Below are positions 1 to 9,327 of a stretch of DNA of 41,569 nt, one piece after another; position 1 is the first letter of the stretch, and each line of letters starts with the position of its first letter. Made by a program: the position numbers and the translations under genes. Source of the DNA: an uncultured Pelagibacteraceae bacterium (GTDB lineage: Bacteria; Pseudomonadota; Alphaproteobacteria; Pelagibacterales; Pelagibacteraceae); contig CACASS010000004.1 in the NCBI GenBank assembly GCA_902535275.1, forward strand, positions 1 through 41,569, written 5' to 3'. A model generated the notes under the pieces. That model did no database searches and was not told the origin of the DNA. It saw only the letters and a program-made list of their open reading frames with translations.

Positions 1-1
1 G

Positions 2-256
2 GATTATGAGCATCTAAGAAAAAAATTAAAAAAAAATGAAATTGCTGGGGCTATTTTAGATGTTTTTTCAGAAGAACCAATAAACATAAATTCTAAATTT
101 TGGGATACTCCAAATCTAGTAATTACACCTCATATATCTTCAGATAGCAAAGGAAATTATATTGAAATGGTTTTAGAAAAGTTCTTCAAGAATTTAATAC
201 TATTTATTGATAAAAAAGATTTACATAATCAAGTAGATCCCAAATTAGGTTATTGA
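2..256 (+). CDS. D-isomer-specific 2-hydroxyacid dehydrogenase, C-terminal fragment (5' truncated by window edge)
   Basis: Frame 2 reads DYEHLRKKLKKNEIAGAILDVFSEEPININSKFWDTPNLVITPHISSDSKGNY...PKLGY-stop; the AxLDVFxxEP...LWxxPNxxxTPHxS-type motif is typical of the C-terminal NAD-binding region of this family. Confidence 0.85.
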   Translation, partial: DYEHLRKKLKKNEIAGAILDVFSEEPININSKFWDTPNLVITPHISSDSKGNYIEMVLEKFFKNLILFIDKKDLHNQVDPKLGY

Positions 257-1330
257 TTATTTTGGTAACCAGGAACTGTACAAAGGATTGTCATTAGTAA
301 TTGGAAGTTTGATACATTTATTTTGTCTTGATGAACTGTAAACAGCGGTTACAAATTCTAAAGATTTTCTAGCATCCAATAAAGTTACTTCATCACTAAC
401 TTTTCCATCAAGTTTGTTAGCTATTTCATCAAACATTCCTGCGTACCATGATTTAGGTTTTTCGACTTTTGACAATACTTTATCAATTTGACTTTGTGAA
501 ATAGGAGCTCTTGGTAAAAATACCCATTCATCATCAGCTGGATTATAAGGTTTATCAGGAGATGCTCCCGATTCTACTGTCAGTCCATCAAAACAGAATT
601 TTAGTCTACTGGTATCATTTGCTGCACCAAGGGTGATAGAGCTAGTGACCAATGTTCCATCTTCCATTTCAATTGATAAAGATGCACAGTCTTCGACTTC
701 TATATCATTTACTCTTGTTGTTAATTTTGCAAATACATTTGAAACTGGTCCTAGTATCATGCTCACCAAGTCATGAATATGTATTGAATGACTTAAAATT
801 GCTCCTCCTTGTTCACCATCCCAAGTACCTCGCCAAGGTTTTGAATAATAATCTTTTCCTCTGTTCCAATGAGTTTCTAATGAGGCGATTAAAGGTTTTC
901 CAGCAAGTCCTGACTTTATTAGTGCTTTAAATTTAGAAAATCCTAATCCATACCTATATTGAAAAACTGGAAAGATTATCTTGCCTGTTTTTTTGCTAAT
1001 ATTTTCTAGCTCATCAATTTCTTTAAGACTTGAAACCAGTGGTTTTTCACAAATTACATGCTTTCCAGCTTCTAGAGATTTTTTGCATGCAGAAAAGTGT
1101 AAATGGGGTGGGAGACAAATATCAATTATATCTATTTCCTTTACTTTTAATACATCATCAAAGTTCAAAGATATTTTAGTACCATCATATGACGCCAATA
1201 TTTTATCTATCGGATCTCTTGTTAAACCACACAATGTATGAACACTAAATCGTTCTGATACTTTTTTAAAATCTTCAAAATGCTTAGCTCCTATATTAGT
1301 TCCTATTATTGCCACTTGATATTTTTTCAT
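257..1330 (-). CDS. Gfo/Idh/MocA family NAD(P)-dependent oxidoreductase
   Basis: 357 aa ORF; N-terminal Rossmann fold (VAIIGTNIGAKHF), CEKPL motif, and GGAILSHSIHIHDLVSMILG typical of sugar/inositol dehydrogenase-like proteins. Confidence 0.88.
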   Translation of the reverse strand: MKKYQVAIIGTNIGAKHFEDFKKVSERFSVHTLCGLTRDPIDKILASYDGTKISLNFDDVLKVKEIDIIDICLPPHLHFSACKKSLEAGKHVICEKPLVSSLKEIDELENISKKTGKIIFPVFQYRYGLGFSKFKALIKSGLAGKPLIASLETHWNRGKDYYSKPWRGTWDGEQGGAILSHSIHIHDLVSMILGPVSNVFAKLTTRVNDIEVEDCASLSIEMEDGTLVTSSITLGAANDTSRLKFCFDGLTVESGASPDKPYNPADDEWVFLPRAPISQSQIDKVLSKVEKPKSWYAGMFDEIANKLDGKVSDEVTLLDARKSLEFVTAVYSSSRQNKCIKLPITNDNPLYSSWLPK

Positions 1331-2337
1331 TTTTTTTCTGCTAATTCTTGAGCTTTAATTGCTAGTTCCATTGATAAGTAAGTAAGTTTTTGCGAACAAG
1401 CAGTATCTGTTCTATTCAAAACATCTTGAATTAAATTAGCAAAGTAGGGTAGCTTAACTTTTGAACAGTCAATATGTTTAACTTCATCGTTATTTGCTAG
1501 AAAAAGGTGATTTCCCTTTTCAGATTTTGCTAAATCTGTATATTTTCTAATTTCAATAAAACCTTTATCACCCAGGATAAATAACCTTCCATCTCCCCAA
1601 GTAGAAAGTGCATCAGGAGTAAACCAATCTAAACGAACATATCCATGACCACCATTTCCAGTAAGATTAACTTCACCAAAATCTTGAAAACCAGCAAATT
1701 CTTTCCTAGTCGTATTTTCAACTAACGCATGATTTACTTTAGCTTCATTTGAATTTGTAAATACTAAAAATTGATGAATTTGATGTGAGCCTATATCTGT
1801 TATTATTCCACCATAACTATCACGATCATAAAACCAATCTGGTCTTTCATAATTACCTTGCCTGTGGGGACCAGTACCAATTGTTTGTTTAACTTTACCG
1901 ATTTTACCTTCAGCGACTAACTCTTCAGCTTTTGTAACAGCGGCTACATGAAATCTTTCTGAAAAATTTATTGACCAAATTTTTCCTGTCTCATTAACTG
2001 TTTGTTTTAGATTATTAAGTTGCTCAAGAGTTGTACATCCTGGCTTATCGACCATGACATCTTTTCCAGCTTTCATTGCGTCTATAGATAGATTTGCCCT
2101 ATCTTTAGGAATGGATGAAATTAAAATCAAATCAATTGTATCATCATTTAAAATATAACTTTTATTATCTACTCTTTTTATTTGAGGATATCTTTTGCTA
2201 AATTCGTCTAATGTTAATGGAGATCCCTCTGTCCAAAAATAATTACAACTACATCCCTCTTTAAGCATCTCATCAAGCATGTCGAAGATATGACCATGAT
2301 CAATACCCAATACTCCAAGATTTATAGTTTTAGTCAT
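1327..2337 (-). CDS. Gfo/Idh/MocA family oxidoreductase
   Basis: 336 aa ORF; LGVLGIDHGHIFDML N-terminus, DKPG in place of EKP, GGIITDIGSHQIHQFLVFT; start overlaps the next gene by 4 nt. Confidence 0.87.
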   Translation of the reverse strand: MTKTINLGVLGIDHGHIFDMLDEMLKEGCSCNYFWTEGSPLTLDEFSKRYPQIKRVDNKSYILNDDTIDLILISSIPKDRANLSIDAMKAGKDVMVDKPGCTTLEQLNNLKQTVNETGKIWSINFSERFHVAAVTKAEELVAEGKIGKVKQTIGTGPHRQGNYERPDWFYDRDSYGGIITDIGSHQIHQFLVFTNSNEAKVNHALVENTTRKEFAGFQDFGEVNLTGNGGHGYVRLDWFTPDALSTWGDGRLFILGDKGFIEIRKYTDLAKSEKGNHLFLANNDEVKHIDCSKVKLPYFANLIQDVLNRTDTACSQKLTYLSMELAIKAQELAEKK

Positions 2338-2378
2338 AAACTATTTTAGCAGAATAAAAATTTTAAATAAGATTTTAA

Positions 2379-3698
2379 TTATTGGGAAGGGTTATTCTCT
2401 ACAATAACTGTTTCCTCGGTTCCTACTGGTTTTACCGGGTCTTCTATAGGCTCTGTCGCCGGATTAAGTTCTAAGCCAATAGGTGTTATTGTCGTAGGAA
2501 GTGGTGTGAATTGAGAGTCAGGGTTTTCAATAACCTCTCTAACATTCATTCTGTAAACTCCATATGCTCCTATTAAACAATGAAATATAATTAGAAATAT
2601 AAAATAACCATTCTCTCCTATTAAATCCATAAACATAGAACATAAAAAAGGTCCACTAATTGCACCCATTCCAAAGGTAAATTGTAAACCTGCACCTGCA
2701 GCTACAAATTTTTCTTTAGCTATAAAATCATTAGTGTGAGCAAAAATTAATGCAAACATAGGAAGACTGAAGAAAGCATACAAACCTGTAAAAATATAAA
2801 ACCAAAACTTTGAGCTAGCTAATCCATCAGGTAAATGCATTGTACCAACTGAAAAAATTGCGCATAGCGCAAAGAAAGCTGAAGCAAACGTAGAATATAC
2901 TGTAACTGTTCTTCTGTCATAAATATCTGATAGTTTACCAATAGGCCATTGGGAAATAGCTCCAGAAATAGCAATTAGAAAAGTTACAAAAGAAATTTCA
3001 AAAATACTAAAATTCATTGATGCTGCATAAACAGCAATTAAAGCAAACATTGCAGAGTGACAAATTCCACATAAAAGTGCACTTACCATTCCAAAAGGAG
3101 AGGCCTCATAAAGTTCTTTGATTTTCATTCCAATAATTTTTTTAAATTTTGGTGGTTTTTTCTTAGTTAATAAAATTGGGACAAGTGAAAGTGACATGAA
3201 TAAAGAAACTAGTATAAATGGCTGAAAATTTTCTGGCTTACTGAAGTTTAAAAAAAACATTCCAATCGCCATAGATGCGTAAAGAACGATCATATAAATC
3301 GATAAAACACTTCCTCTATTTTTATTGCTTGCTCGGTCGTTTAACCAGCTTTCTGCAATTGTATATAAACATACCATTGAAAAACCTGAGGCAATTCTTA
3401 ATACAAACCATGTAAATGGATTGATGATTATAGAGTGCACTAAAACAACGATAGAAGCAATTGATGCAAAAGCAGCAAATACTCTTATATGACCAACTCT
3501 TGAAACTAAAATCGGAACTGTTTTTGCTCCTATAAAATAACCTACAAAATATCCTGATAACATAAAGCCTGTTGCTGTTAAGCTGAAACTTTCATAAACA
3601 GCTCTCACTCCAAGTAAAGAAACTTGAAAGCCGTGGGCTATCATAATTAGACCCATGCCTGTGAATAATGCCCAGGAATTTTTAAGTATTTTTTCCAT
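2379..3698 (-). CDS. MFS transporter, YcaD-like
   Basis: 439 aa with about 12 hydrophobic segments; MFS-type LSGYFVGYFIGAKTVPILVSRVGHIRVF motif and GQWPIGKLSD-like loop; Pro/Glu-rich hydrophilic C-terminal tail. Confidence 0.85.
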   Translation of the reverse strand: MEKILKNSWALFTGMGLIMIAHGFQVSLLGVRAVYESFSLTATGFMLSGYFVGYFIGAKTVPILVSRVGHIRVFAAFASIASIVVLVHSIIINPFTWFVLRIASGFSMVCLYTIAESWLNDRASNKNRGSVLSIYMIVLYASMAIGMFFLNFSKPENFQPFILVSLFMSLSLVPILLTKKKPPKFKKIIGMKIKELYEASPFGMVSALLCGICHSAMFALIAVYAASMNFSIFEISFVTFLIAISGAISQWPIGKLSDIYDRRTVTVYSTFASAFFALCAIFSVGTMHLPDGLASSKFWFYIFTGLYAFFSLPMFALIFAHTNDFIAKEKFVAAGAGLQFTFGMGAISGPFLCSMFMDLIGENGYFIFLIIFHCLIGAYGVYRMNVREVIENPDSQFTPLPTTITPIGLELNPATEPIEDPVKPVGTEETVIVENNPSQ

Positions 3699-3739
3699 AA
3701 TTGCGCTATCTATGGATGATTTGATAGTAAATCAAGAAA

Positions 3740-4633
3740 TTATTTAATAATTTTTTCAGGCTCTCTTATTTTAATAAATGAGTGAATGCCTAAAGTGATT
3801 ATGATCACGGCACCTCCAATGATCGTCTCCAAAGTTGGCTGCTCTTTGACAACTAACCAAACCCAAATTGGACCTATTATTGTTTCTAATAAGAAAAATA
3901 GATTTACTTCTTCTGCTGGTATAAATCTTGGTGCGATTGTCACCAAAACAAAAGGTAGGGCTACACAAATAATGCACATTATCGGTATATAAATTTGATC
4001 TGTTCCAATTAGATTAAAGTTTTCAACAAAAAAGAAAGCAAATACTGCAACTCCTAATTTGCCCATTACAGCAGAAGGCAAAAGATCTCTGTCTTTAGCA
4101 TATCTGATAAGAACAGCATTTACAGCTAATCCAGATGCTGTAACAAATCCCATTATATTCCCAAAAAGATTACCGACTTGTAGCGAGTCGTAAAAAATAA
4201 ACAAAGCCGCTAAAAATGTGATGAAAATGGCGATCCAAGTCCCTTTATAAGGCATTTCTTTTAAGAATATTGCCCCAAGTATTGCGGAAAGCATTGGGGC
4301 TAAAGCAATCATAATCAACGTATTGGCTACGTTGGTATTTTGAATAGAGACAATGAAAGTGATGTTACAAATAGAAAAGCTAATTGCGTAAAATATACCA
4401 ACTGTACCAACTTTTAAAAAGGCATTAATAAAATTTTGCCTATAAAATAATAGTAGTCCAATTAAGACTATAAAGAAAGGTATGGCTCCTCTATAAAAAA
4501 GCATTCCCCATGTTTCTATGTTTGAAAGCCTGATAAGTAATGAGTCAGGCGTAATAAACATTACAGCTACGAAGGCTAGTAGTGAACCTTTCTTTTGATC
4601 TGATAATTTATTCAAGCTCTTAAACCTCTCCAA
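3740..4633 (-). CDS. DMT superfamily transporter (EamA family)
   Basis: 297 aa; about 10 TM segments with two EamA-like repeats (ALAPMLSAILGAIFLKEMP; ETIIGPIWVWLVVKEQPTLETIIGGAVI). Confidence 0.87.
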   Translation of the reverse strand: MERFKSLNKLSDQKKGSLLAFVAVMFITPDSLLIRLSNIETWGMLFYRGAIPFFIVLIGLLLFYRQNFINAFLKVGTVGIFYAISFSICNITFIVSIQNTNVANTLIMIALAPMLSAILGAIFLKEMPYKGTWIAIFITFLAALFIFYDSLQVGNLFGNIMGFVTASGLAVNAVLIRYAKDRDLLPSAVMGKLGVAVFAFFFVENFNLIGTDQIYIPIMCIICVALPFVLVTIAPRFIPAEEVNLFFLLETIIGPIWVWLVVKEQPTLETIIGGAVIIITLGIHSFIKIREPEKIIK

Positions 4634-5538
4634 AATATCTTAGCAAGATTGATTTTAGAAAGGTCATAGTATGTTTTTAATCCAGTAGGAGACGTTACAT
4701 TAATATCTCCATTTAGTTTCTGATCTATGAAGTCAATTCCAGCAAAATAAATATTATCATTCTTTAATTTTTTTCCTATAAGTTTTGAAATTTTTATTTC
4801 TTGTTTTGTAAGTTTTGTAAGTTTAGGCACAGCACCTTTGCTCATATTGCTCAAATATGAACCTTTTTTTGGAACTCTTGAGATTGCTCCACATACTTTT
4901 CCATTAATAATAAAAACTCTCTTATCTCCTTTAGATATATTTTTTAAGAATTTTTGAAACATTGAATGACCATTTTTATTTAAAAAACTTGTAATAAGTT
5001 TTTTATTAAACTTATTTTTAATGAGATGAATTTGATTACCACCATATCCATTAATGGGTTTCATAATCATACTTTTATTTTGTTTATAAAATTTCTTAAT
5101 TTCTCCTATATTATTTGAAAACAAAGTATTAGGCATAAATTTGATAAAATGCTTTGAATACAACTTTTCTGATACATTTCTGATAGCAGTTGGATTATTT
5201 ATTACTTTTGCTTTTTTTAAGTCATCTAAAATAAGAGTAGTTATTAAATATTCTGAATTAAATGGAGGATCCTGCCTGATTAAAATAAATTTAAGATTTT
5301 CAACATCTATTTTTTGTTTTTTATAAATTTTATAAAATTTTTTTCTTTCATAATTAAATTTTACAAATACTCCATTTGCATATGTTTTATTTTTGATGAT
5401 AGATAAGTTTGAGGGAGTATAATAAAATATTTTATATCCTAGTTTCTGAGCTTCATGAGCTAAAAATATTGATGTATCAGAAGAAATATTTATTTTATCT
5501 AATTTATCGCCTTGTATGCCTATTATTTTATTTGTCAT
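4612..5538 (-). CDS. gshB: Glutathione synthetase (GshB-type, ATP-grasp)
   Basis: 308 aa; LIRQDPPFNSEYL, KPINGYGGNQI, GDKRVFIINGKVCGAISRVP, NVTSPTGLK motifs; adjacent to gshA. Confidence 0.9.
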   Translation of the reverse strand: MTNKIIGIQGDKLDKINISSDTSIFLAHEAQKLGYKIFYYTPSNLSIIKNKTYANGVFVKFNYERKKFYKIYKKQKIDVENLKFILIRQDPPFNSEYLITTLILDDLKKAKVINNPTAIRNVSEKLYSKHFIKFMPNTLFSNNIGEIKKFYKQNKSMIMKPINGYGGNQIHLIKNKFNKKLITSFLNKNGHSMFQKFLKNISKGDKRVFIINGKVCGAISRVPKKGSYLSNMSKGAVPKLTKLTKQEIKISKLIGKKLKNDNIYFAGIDFIDQKLNGDINVTSPTGLKTYYDLSKINLAKIFWRGLRA

Positions 5539-6817
5539 ATAAATCTTCTAAATTTTGAAATTTAGAGAATTTATTTATAACATGACTAGCGACTGTTTCT
5601 TTATTATTGATAATCTTATTTAGATGTTCCAAGTATTTAGTTTCGTTTGTACCGCTTTTTCCAATAAAATCTCTCTTTTCTAAGCCTTTTTCGGCAATTT
5701 TTAACAAGTTGGAGATCCAATAAATCATATCTTTACCCATTAAATTTGTATCAAGTCCTTTCATAGGTGCATTTTTATAAGCATTTAATAAATCTTTCTT
5801 TTCCCATTTTGAAATAAATTCTAATGCTTCGTCTAAATTTCCATATAAAAGACCAGTAAAAAAAGCAGGACCAGCGCAGATACAGTTCCAACCACAAGTG
5901 TCCATAGACCTTAATTCAATATATTGTTTTAATCTATTCTCTGTAAATATAGTACTTAAATGCAATCCAAGATCGTCAATACTTGGTAAAGATTTATTAA
6001 TTTCTTGAATATTACCATTCATATAATCAGAAAATTTATAATTTTTACCAGATAAGTATTTATCATCTTTTTTTAAAAACAATATTGGATAATCCATTAC
6101 AAAATCAGCATATTTTTCAAAATCAACATTTTCTAAAAAAATTTCTGGAAGGCCACCCCTTGATGTTTCTTGCCATACTTTTGATCGGTATGATAAGTAT
6201 TTACTATCTTTTTTCTCAACTATTGATGAGTTTGCAAAAAGTGCAATACTTAACGGAACTAAACTATTTGCTAATTTAAACTTTTTTATAAAATCATTTT
6301 CAGACGTGTAGTCTAGATTTAGCTGTGTCCCTGATGTTCTATACATCATATCTAAACTAAGGGACCCACCTTTAGGCATATCCATTGTCATTACTTCATA
6401 TCTTTTTTTAGGATTATTTGGAATTTCAGACAACTTAGATATTGGATCAAATCCAGCACTTACTATTTTTAAATCTAATTTTTCAACAACCTGTTTAAGT
6501 TCAAACAAATAATTATTAGCTTCAGAGCAAACTTCATGAATATTAGTTAATTGAGCACCTGCAAGCTCAATTTGATTGCCCGGCTCTAAAGTTATACTCT
6601 TATTGTCTTTGTTTAACGCTATTACATTTTCACCTTCATAAGATGGTTTCCAACCAAATTCATATAAAATTTTGAAAATCTCTTTAATTGTAGAATAAGT
6701 AATTCTTTTATTATTCTTCTTGTAGAAAAGAAATTTTTCGTGCTCAACGCCTATTTTGGAATTTATAGGCTCCTTAATTCCTGATTTAAAATGATCTATT
6801 ATGTTATCTTTATTCAT
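5528..6817 (-). CDS. gshA: Glutamate--cysteine ligase (plant/alphaproteobacterial type)
   Basis: 429 aa; IGVEHEKFLF, ITLEPGNQIELAGAQLTNIHEVCSE, MYRTSGTQLNLDY, MDTCGWNCICAGPAFFTGLLY. Confidence 0.92.
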   Translation of the reverse strand: MNKDNIIDHFKSGIKEPINSKIGVEHEKFLFYKKNNKRITYSTIKEIFKILYEFGWKPSYEGENVIALNKDNKSITLEPGNQIELAGAQLTNIHEVCSEANNYLFELKQVVEKLDLKIVSAGFDPISKLSEIPNNPKKRYEVMTMDMPKGGSLSLDMMYRTSGTQLNLDYTSENDFIKKFKLANSLVPLSIALFANSSIVEKKDSKYLSYRSKVWQETSRGGLPEIFLENVDFEKYADFVMDYPILFLKKDDKYLSGKNYKFSDYMNGNIQEINKSLPSIDDLGLHLSTIFTENRLKQYIELRSMDTCGWNCICAGPAFFTGLLYGNLDEALEFISKWEKKDLLNAYKNAPMKGLDTNLMGKDMIYWISNLLKIAEKGLEKRDFIGKSGTNETKYLEHLNKIINNKETVASHVINKFSKFQNLEDLYDK

Positions 6818-6826
6818 ATTAACGAT

Positions 6827-8767
6827 TTAATCACTCTTACTTAGATATTCAACAGCTTCGCTTATGTTAGTTAATTTGTTAGAACAAGTTTGGTTTTTAC
6901 ATATAATAACACTAGGTTTTGTATCATTATTTAATTGGTAAACAAATGTTGCAACTCCTAGATATTCTTTTTGTAAATAAAGCTGCATTTCCTTAATAGA
7001 CTGAGATCTTCCATGGAATGTGAATGATAAGCTATTATCGCAAATATCAAGGGTTTTAATAAAGCTAAACATCTGTGAATAATAAGAGTTTATAACTTGG
7101 TGGAATGATTTTTTAAGCACTTCATTTCTTTCATACCATATTTTATCATTTGTAATTGAATATAATTTATTTGAAATTAATAGATAAACACTATTACCAT
7201 TTGGAATGTTGCTATCATTTAAGTCTAGTGGACTCGCAAACAAATCATTATCTTTTATAATATTTTTCTGAAACAACCGAGTTTCATTATTAAAGAATAA
7301 TTCCCAAGTATCATTCATTATTTTTATTGATTTTTCTAGTGCTTTTTTATCAGCATTAACCTCGTAAAGTGTTATCATTAGTAGAGCATAATAAACATAG
7401 TCCTCAAGAAAAGTTTCTATTTCTTTATTTTCATAGCAATGAATAATTTTTTGATTTAATTTTTTATTTAGTATTTCAATTGTTTCTATTGTTTTAATTT
7501 TTAAATCTTCATCATCTAAATTTACTGAAGTTTTGAGAAGAACTTGGAGCATATATGAGTTTAAATCCGTTTGTGATTTATCGTCAAAAAATGGTTTTAT
7601 TCTTTTTCGTCTAATATCGAGTAATTTATTTTTAATTCGATCTAGGTTATCTTTATCTTCATCAGGTATTAAATTTTTTTCTACCAGGATGTTGTTACCT
7701 TCAAAATTACCACTCTCCGAAATTTCATACTTATTTTCTAAAGTTTTCATATCATCCTTTAAAAGATTTTTTAATTCTGCGTATGACCAAACATAATATT
7801 TTCCTTCAACACCTTCACTATCAGCATCATATGCGGAACCATATAATTCTTCTTTGTTTTTAAATTCATTATTAAAATATTGAATTGTTTGTAAAAGTTT
7901 ATTTTTAAAATAATCATTTTTGGTATTTTGATAAAATTTTGTTAATAGATCTATGAACTGGATGTTATCGTAAAGCATTTTTTCAAAGTGTGGAATTATC
8001 CATTTTTCGTCAACAGCATATCTTGAAATTCCTCCATCTAGTTGATCATAAATACCTTTGGAACAAAGATTATTGAGTAAAATTTCAACAGGCTTAAAAT
8101 AATTTTTATTTTTAGTCTTTAGATAAAAGTAGAACATTGCATCAAATAAATAAAATTGGGGGAACTTTGGGGCTCCTTTGAAACTCCCATTATTTTCATC
8201 TAAATAATTAATAATTTTTTCAACAAATGGCTCTAATGGTTGATTTAAAACTGCAGATCTTTGATTTATTTTTGAGAATATCTCTTTAACTTGTGGTGCT
8301 TGAGCTAAAATTTTCTCTCTATTTTCATTGTAGACGTTATGCACGTTGTTTAAGACTTTTTTAAAGTCAGGCCTCCCTTGAATTTCCTTAGGTGGGAAAT
8401 ACGTTCCTCCTGTAAATGGTACACCATTTTCGTCTAAAAACATTGATAATGGCCATCCACCTTGAGCTCCAGTTAGTATTGATAAGCTTTTTTGAAAAAC
8501 ATAATCTAAATCAGGCCTTTCCTCTCTATCAACTTTAATATTAATAAACTTTTCGTTCATTAGTTTGGCAGTTTCTTCATTTTCAAAGCTCTCATGAGCC
8601 ATAACATGACACCAATGACAACTTGCATATCCAACGCTTAAAAATATAGGCTTTTTTTCTTTCTTTGCTTTACCTAAAGTTTCTTTATTCCAAGGAAACC
8701 AATCAACTGGATTATCTTTATGTTGTTGAAGATAAGGACTTTTTTCGTTTTTTAAAATATTAGACAA
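6827..8767 (-). CDS. DUF255 / thioredoxin-like domain protein (YyaL/SSP411 family)
   Basis: [72 protein letters not shown]. The ORF track extends to 8821 (ATG); TTG at 8767 gives the family-typical [16 protein letters not shown] start and lies 1 nt past the upstream stop. Confidence 0.9.
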   Translation of the reverse strand: MSNILKNEKSPYLQQHKDNPVDWFPWNKETLGKAKKEKKPIFLSVGYASCHWCHVMAHESFENEETAKLMNEKFINIKVDREERPDLDYVFQKSLSILTGAQGGWPLSMFLDENGVPFTGGTYFPPKEIQGRPDFKKVLNNVHNVYNENREKILAQAPQVKEIFSKINQRSAVLNQPLEPFVEKIINYLDENNGSFKGAPKFPQFYLFDAMFYFYLKTKNKNYFKPVEILLNNLCSKGIYDQLDGGISRYAVDEKWIIPHFEKMLYDNIQFIDLLTKFYQNTKNDYFKNKLLQTIQYFNNEFKNKEELYGSAYDADSEGVEGKYYVWSYAELKNLLKDDMKTLENKYEISESGNFEGNNILVEKNLIPDEDKDNLDRIKNKLLDIRRKRIKPFFDDKSQTDLNSYMLQVLLKTSVNLDDEDLKIKTIETIEILNKKLNQKIIHCYENKEIETFLEDYVYYALLMITLYEVNADKKALEKSIKIMNDTWELFFNNETRLFQKNIIKDNDLFASPLDLNDSNIPNGNSVYLLISNKLYSITNDKIWYERNEVLKKSFHQVINSYYSQMFSFIKTLDICDNSLSFTFHGRSQSIKEMQLYLQKEYLGVATFVYQLNNDTKPSVIICKNQTCSNKLTNISEAVEYLSKSD

Positions 8768-8768
8768 T

Positions 8769-9326
8769 TTAGTGATGGTAATAAGGTTTTCTTGAAAAAA
8801 TATTCCTAACCATTGGTTCAAATTCTTTTAAAGTCATTGACTTATAATTAGGATCAAAAGAAGCCTGATCATAGTTTTCACAAAAATCTATTGTTGCTTG
8901 ATAATGCTCTGCATTTTTATATTTTTCTCTTGCATTTTTGTCTCCACCTAAATGTTCTGCAGAATAATAAGTTTGAAAAAGACCATGGTGTAAAATAATC
9001 CAATAAGTTTTTTCTGAAACATAAGGCTTAATTACTGATGCAGCATACTGTGAATGATTCATTGGAGCCAATTCATCTCCAAGATCGTGCAATAATGTTG
9101 CTACAACCATTTCCTCGTTTTCTCCGTTTTTATATGCTCTTGTTGCAGCTTGTAACGAGTGTTCTAATCTTGTTATCTGATAGCCTTCAAGTGTAGTAGT
9201 TTGTGAAGCTAAATAATCTAAAATTCTATCTGCGGTTTTTCTTTCATATTGGCTTTCTAATTTTTCTAAAAGTTGATAGTCATCTTTAGTACCATACTTC
9301 ATTTCTGTAAAACTTACTTTTTTCAT
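8769..9326 (-). CDS. HD-domain protein, PhnZ/HD-oxygenase-like superfamily
   Basis: 185 aa; [35 protein letters not shown]...[15 protein letters not shown]...ILHHG gives the H..HD..H..H set of an HD fold. Confidence 0.8.
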   Translation of the reverse strand: MKKVSFTEMKYGTKDDYQLLEKLESQYERKTADRILDYLASQTTTLEGYQITRLEHSLQAATRAYKNGENEEMVVATLLHDLGDELAPMNHSQYAASVIKPYVSEKTYWIILHHGLFQTYYSAEHLGGDKNAREKYKNAEHYQATIDFCENYDQASFDPNYKSMTLKEFEPMVRNIFSRKPYYHH

Positions 9327-9327
9327 A

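Noticed and set aside
652-1241. Plus-strand ORFs 652-930 and 981-1241
   Set aside because: Antisense to a well-supported Gfo/Idh/MocA gene; low-complexity Leu/Ser/Phe translations with no recognisable domain.
3717-3734. Short inverted repeat TGATTT-GATAGT-AAATCA in the 41 nt gap between the EamA and MFS genes
   Set aside because: Only a 6 bp AT-rich stem without a clear U-tract; too weak to call a terminator.
3771-3992. 68 aa ORFs on both strands within the EamA gene
   Set aside because: Out-of-frame readings of a clear transporter gene; no independent evidence.
7533-7796. 87 aa plus-strand ORF inside the DUF255 gene
   Set aside because: Antisense shadow of a conserved coding frame; no domain or plausible upstream signals.
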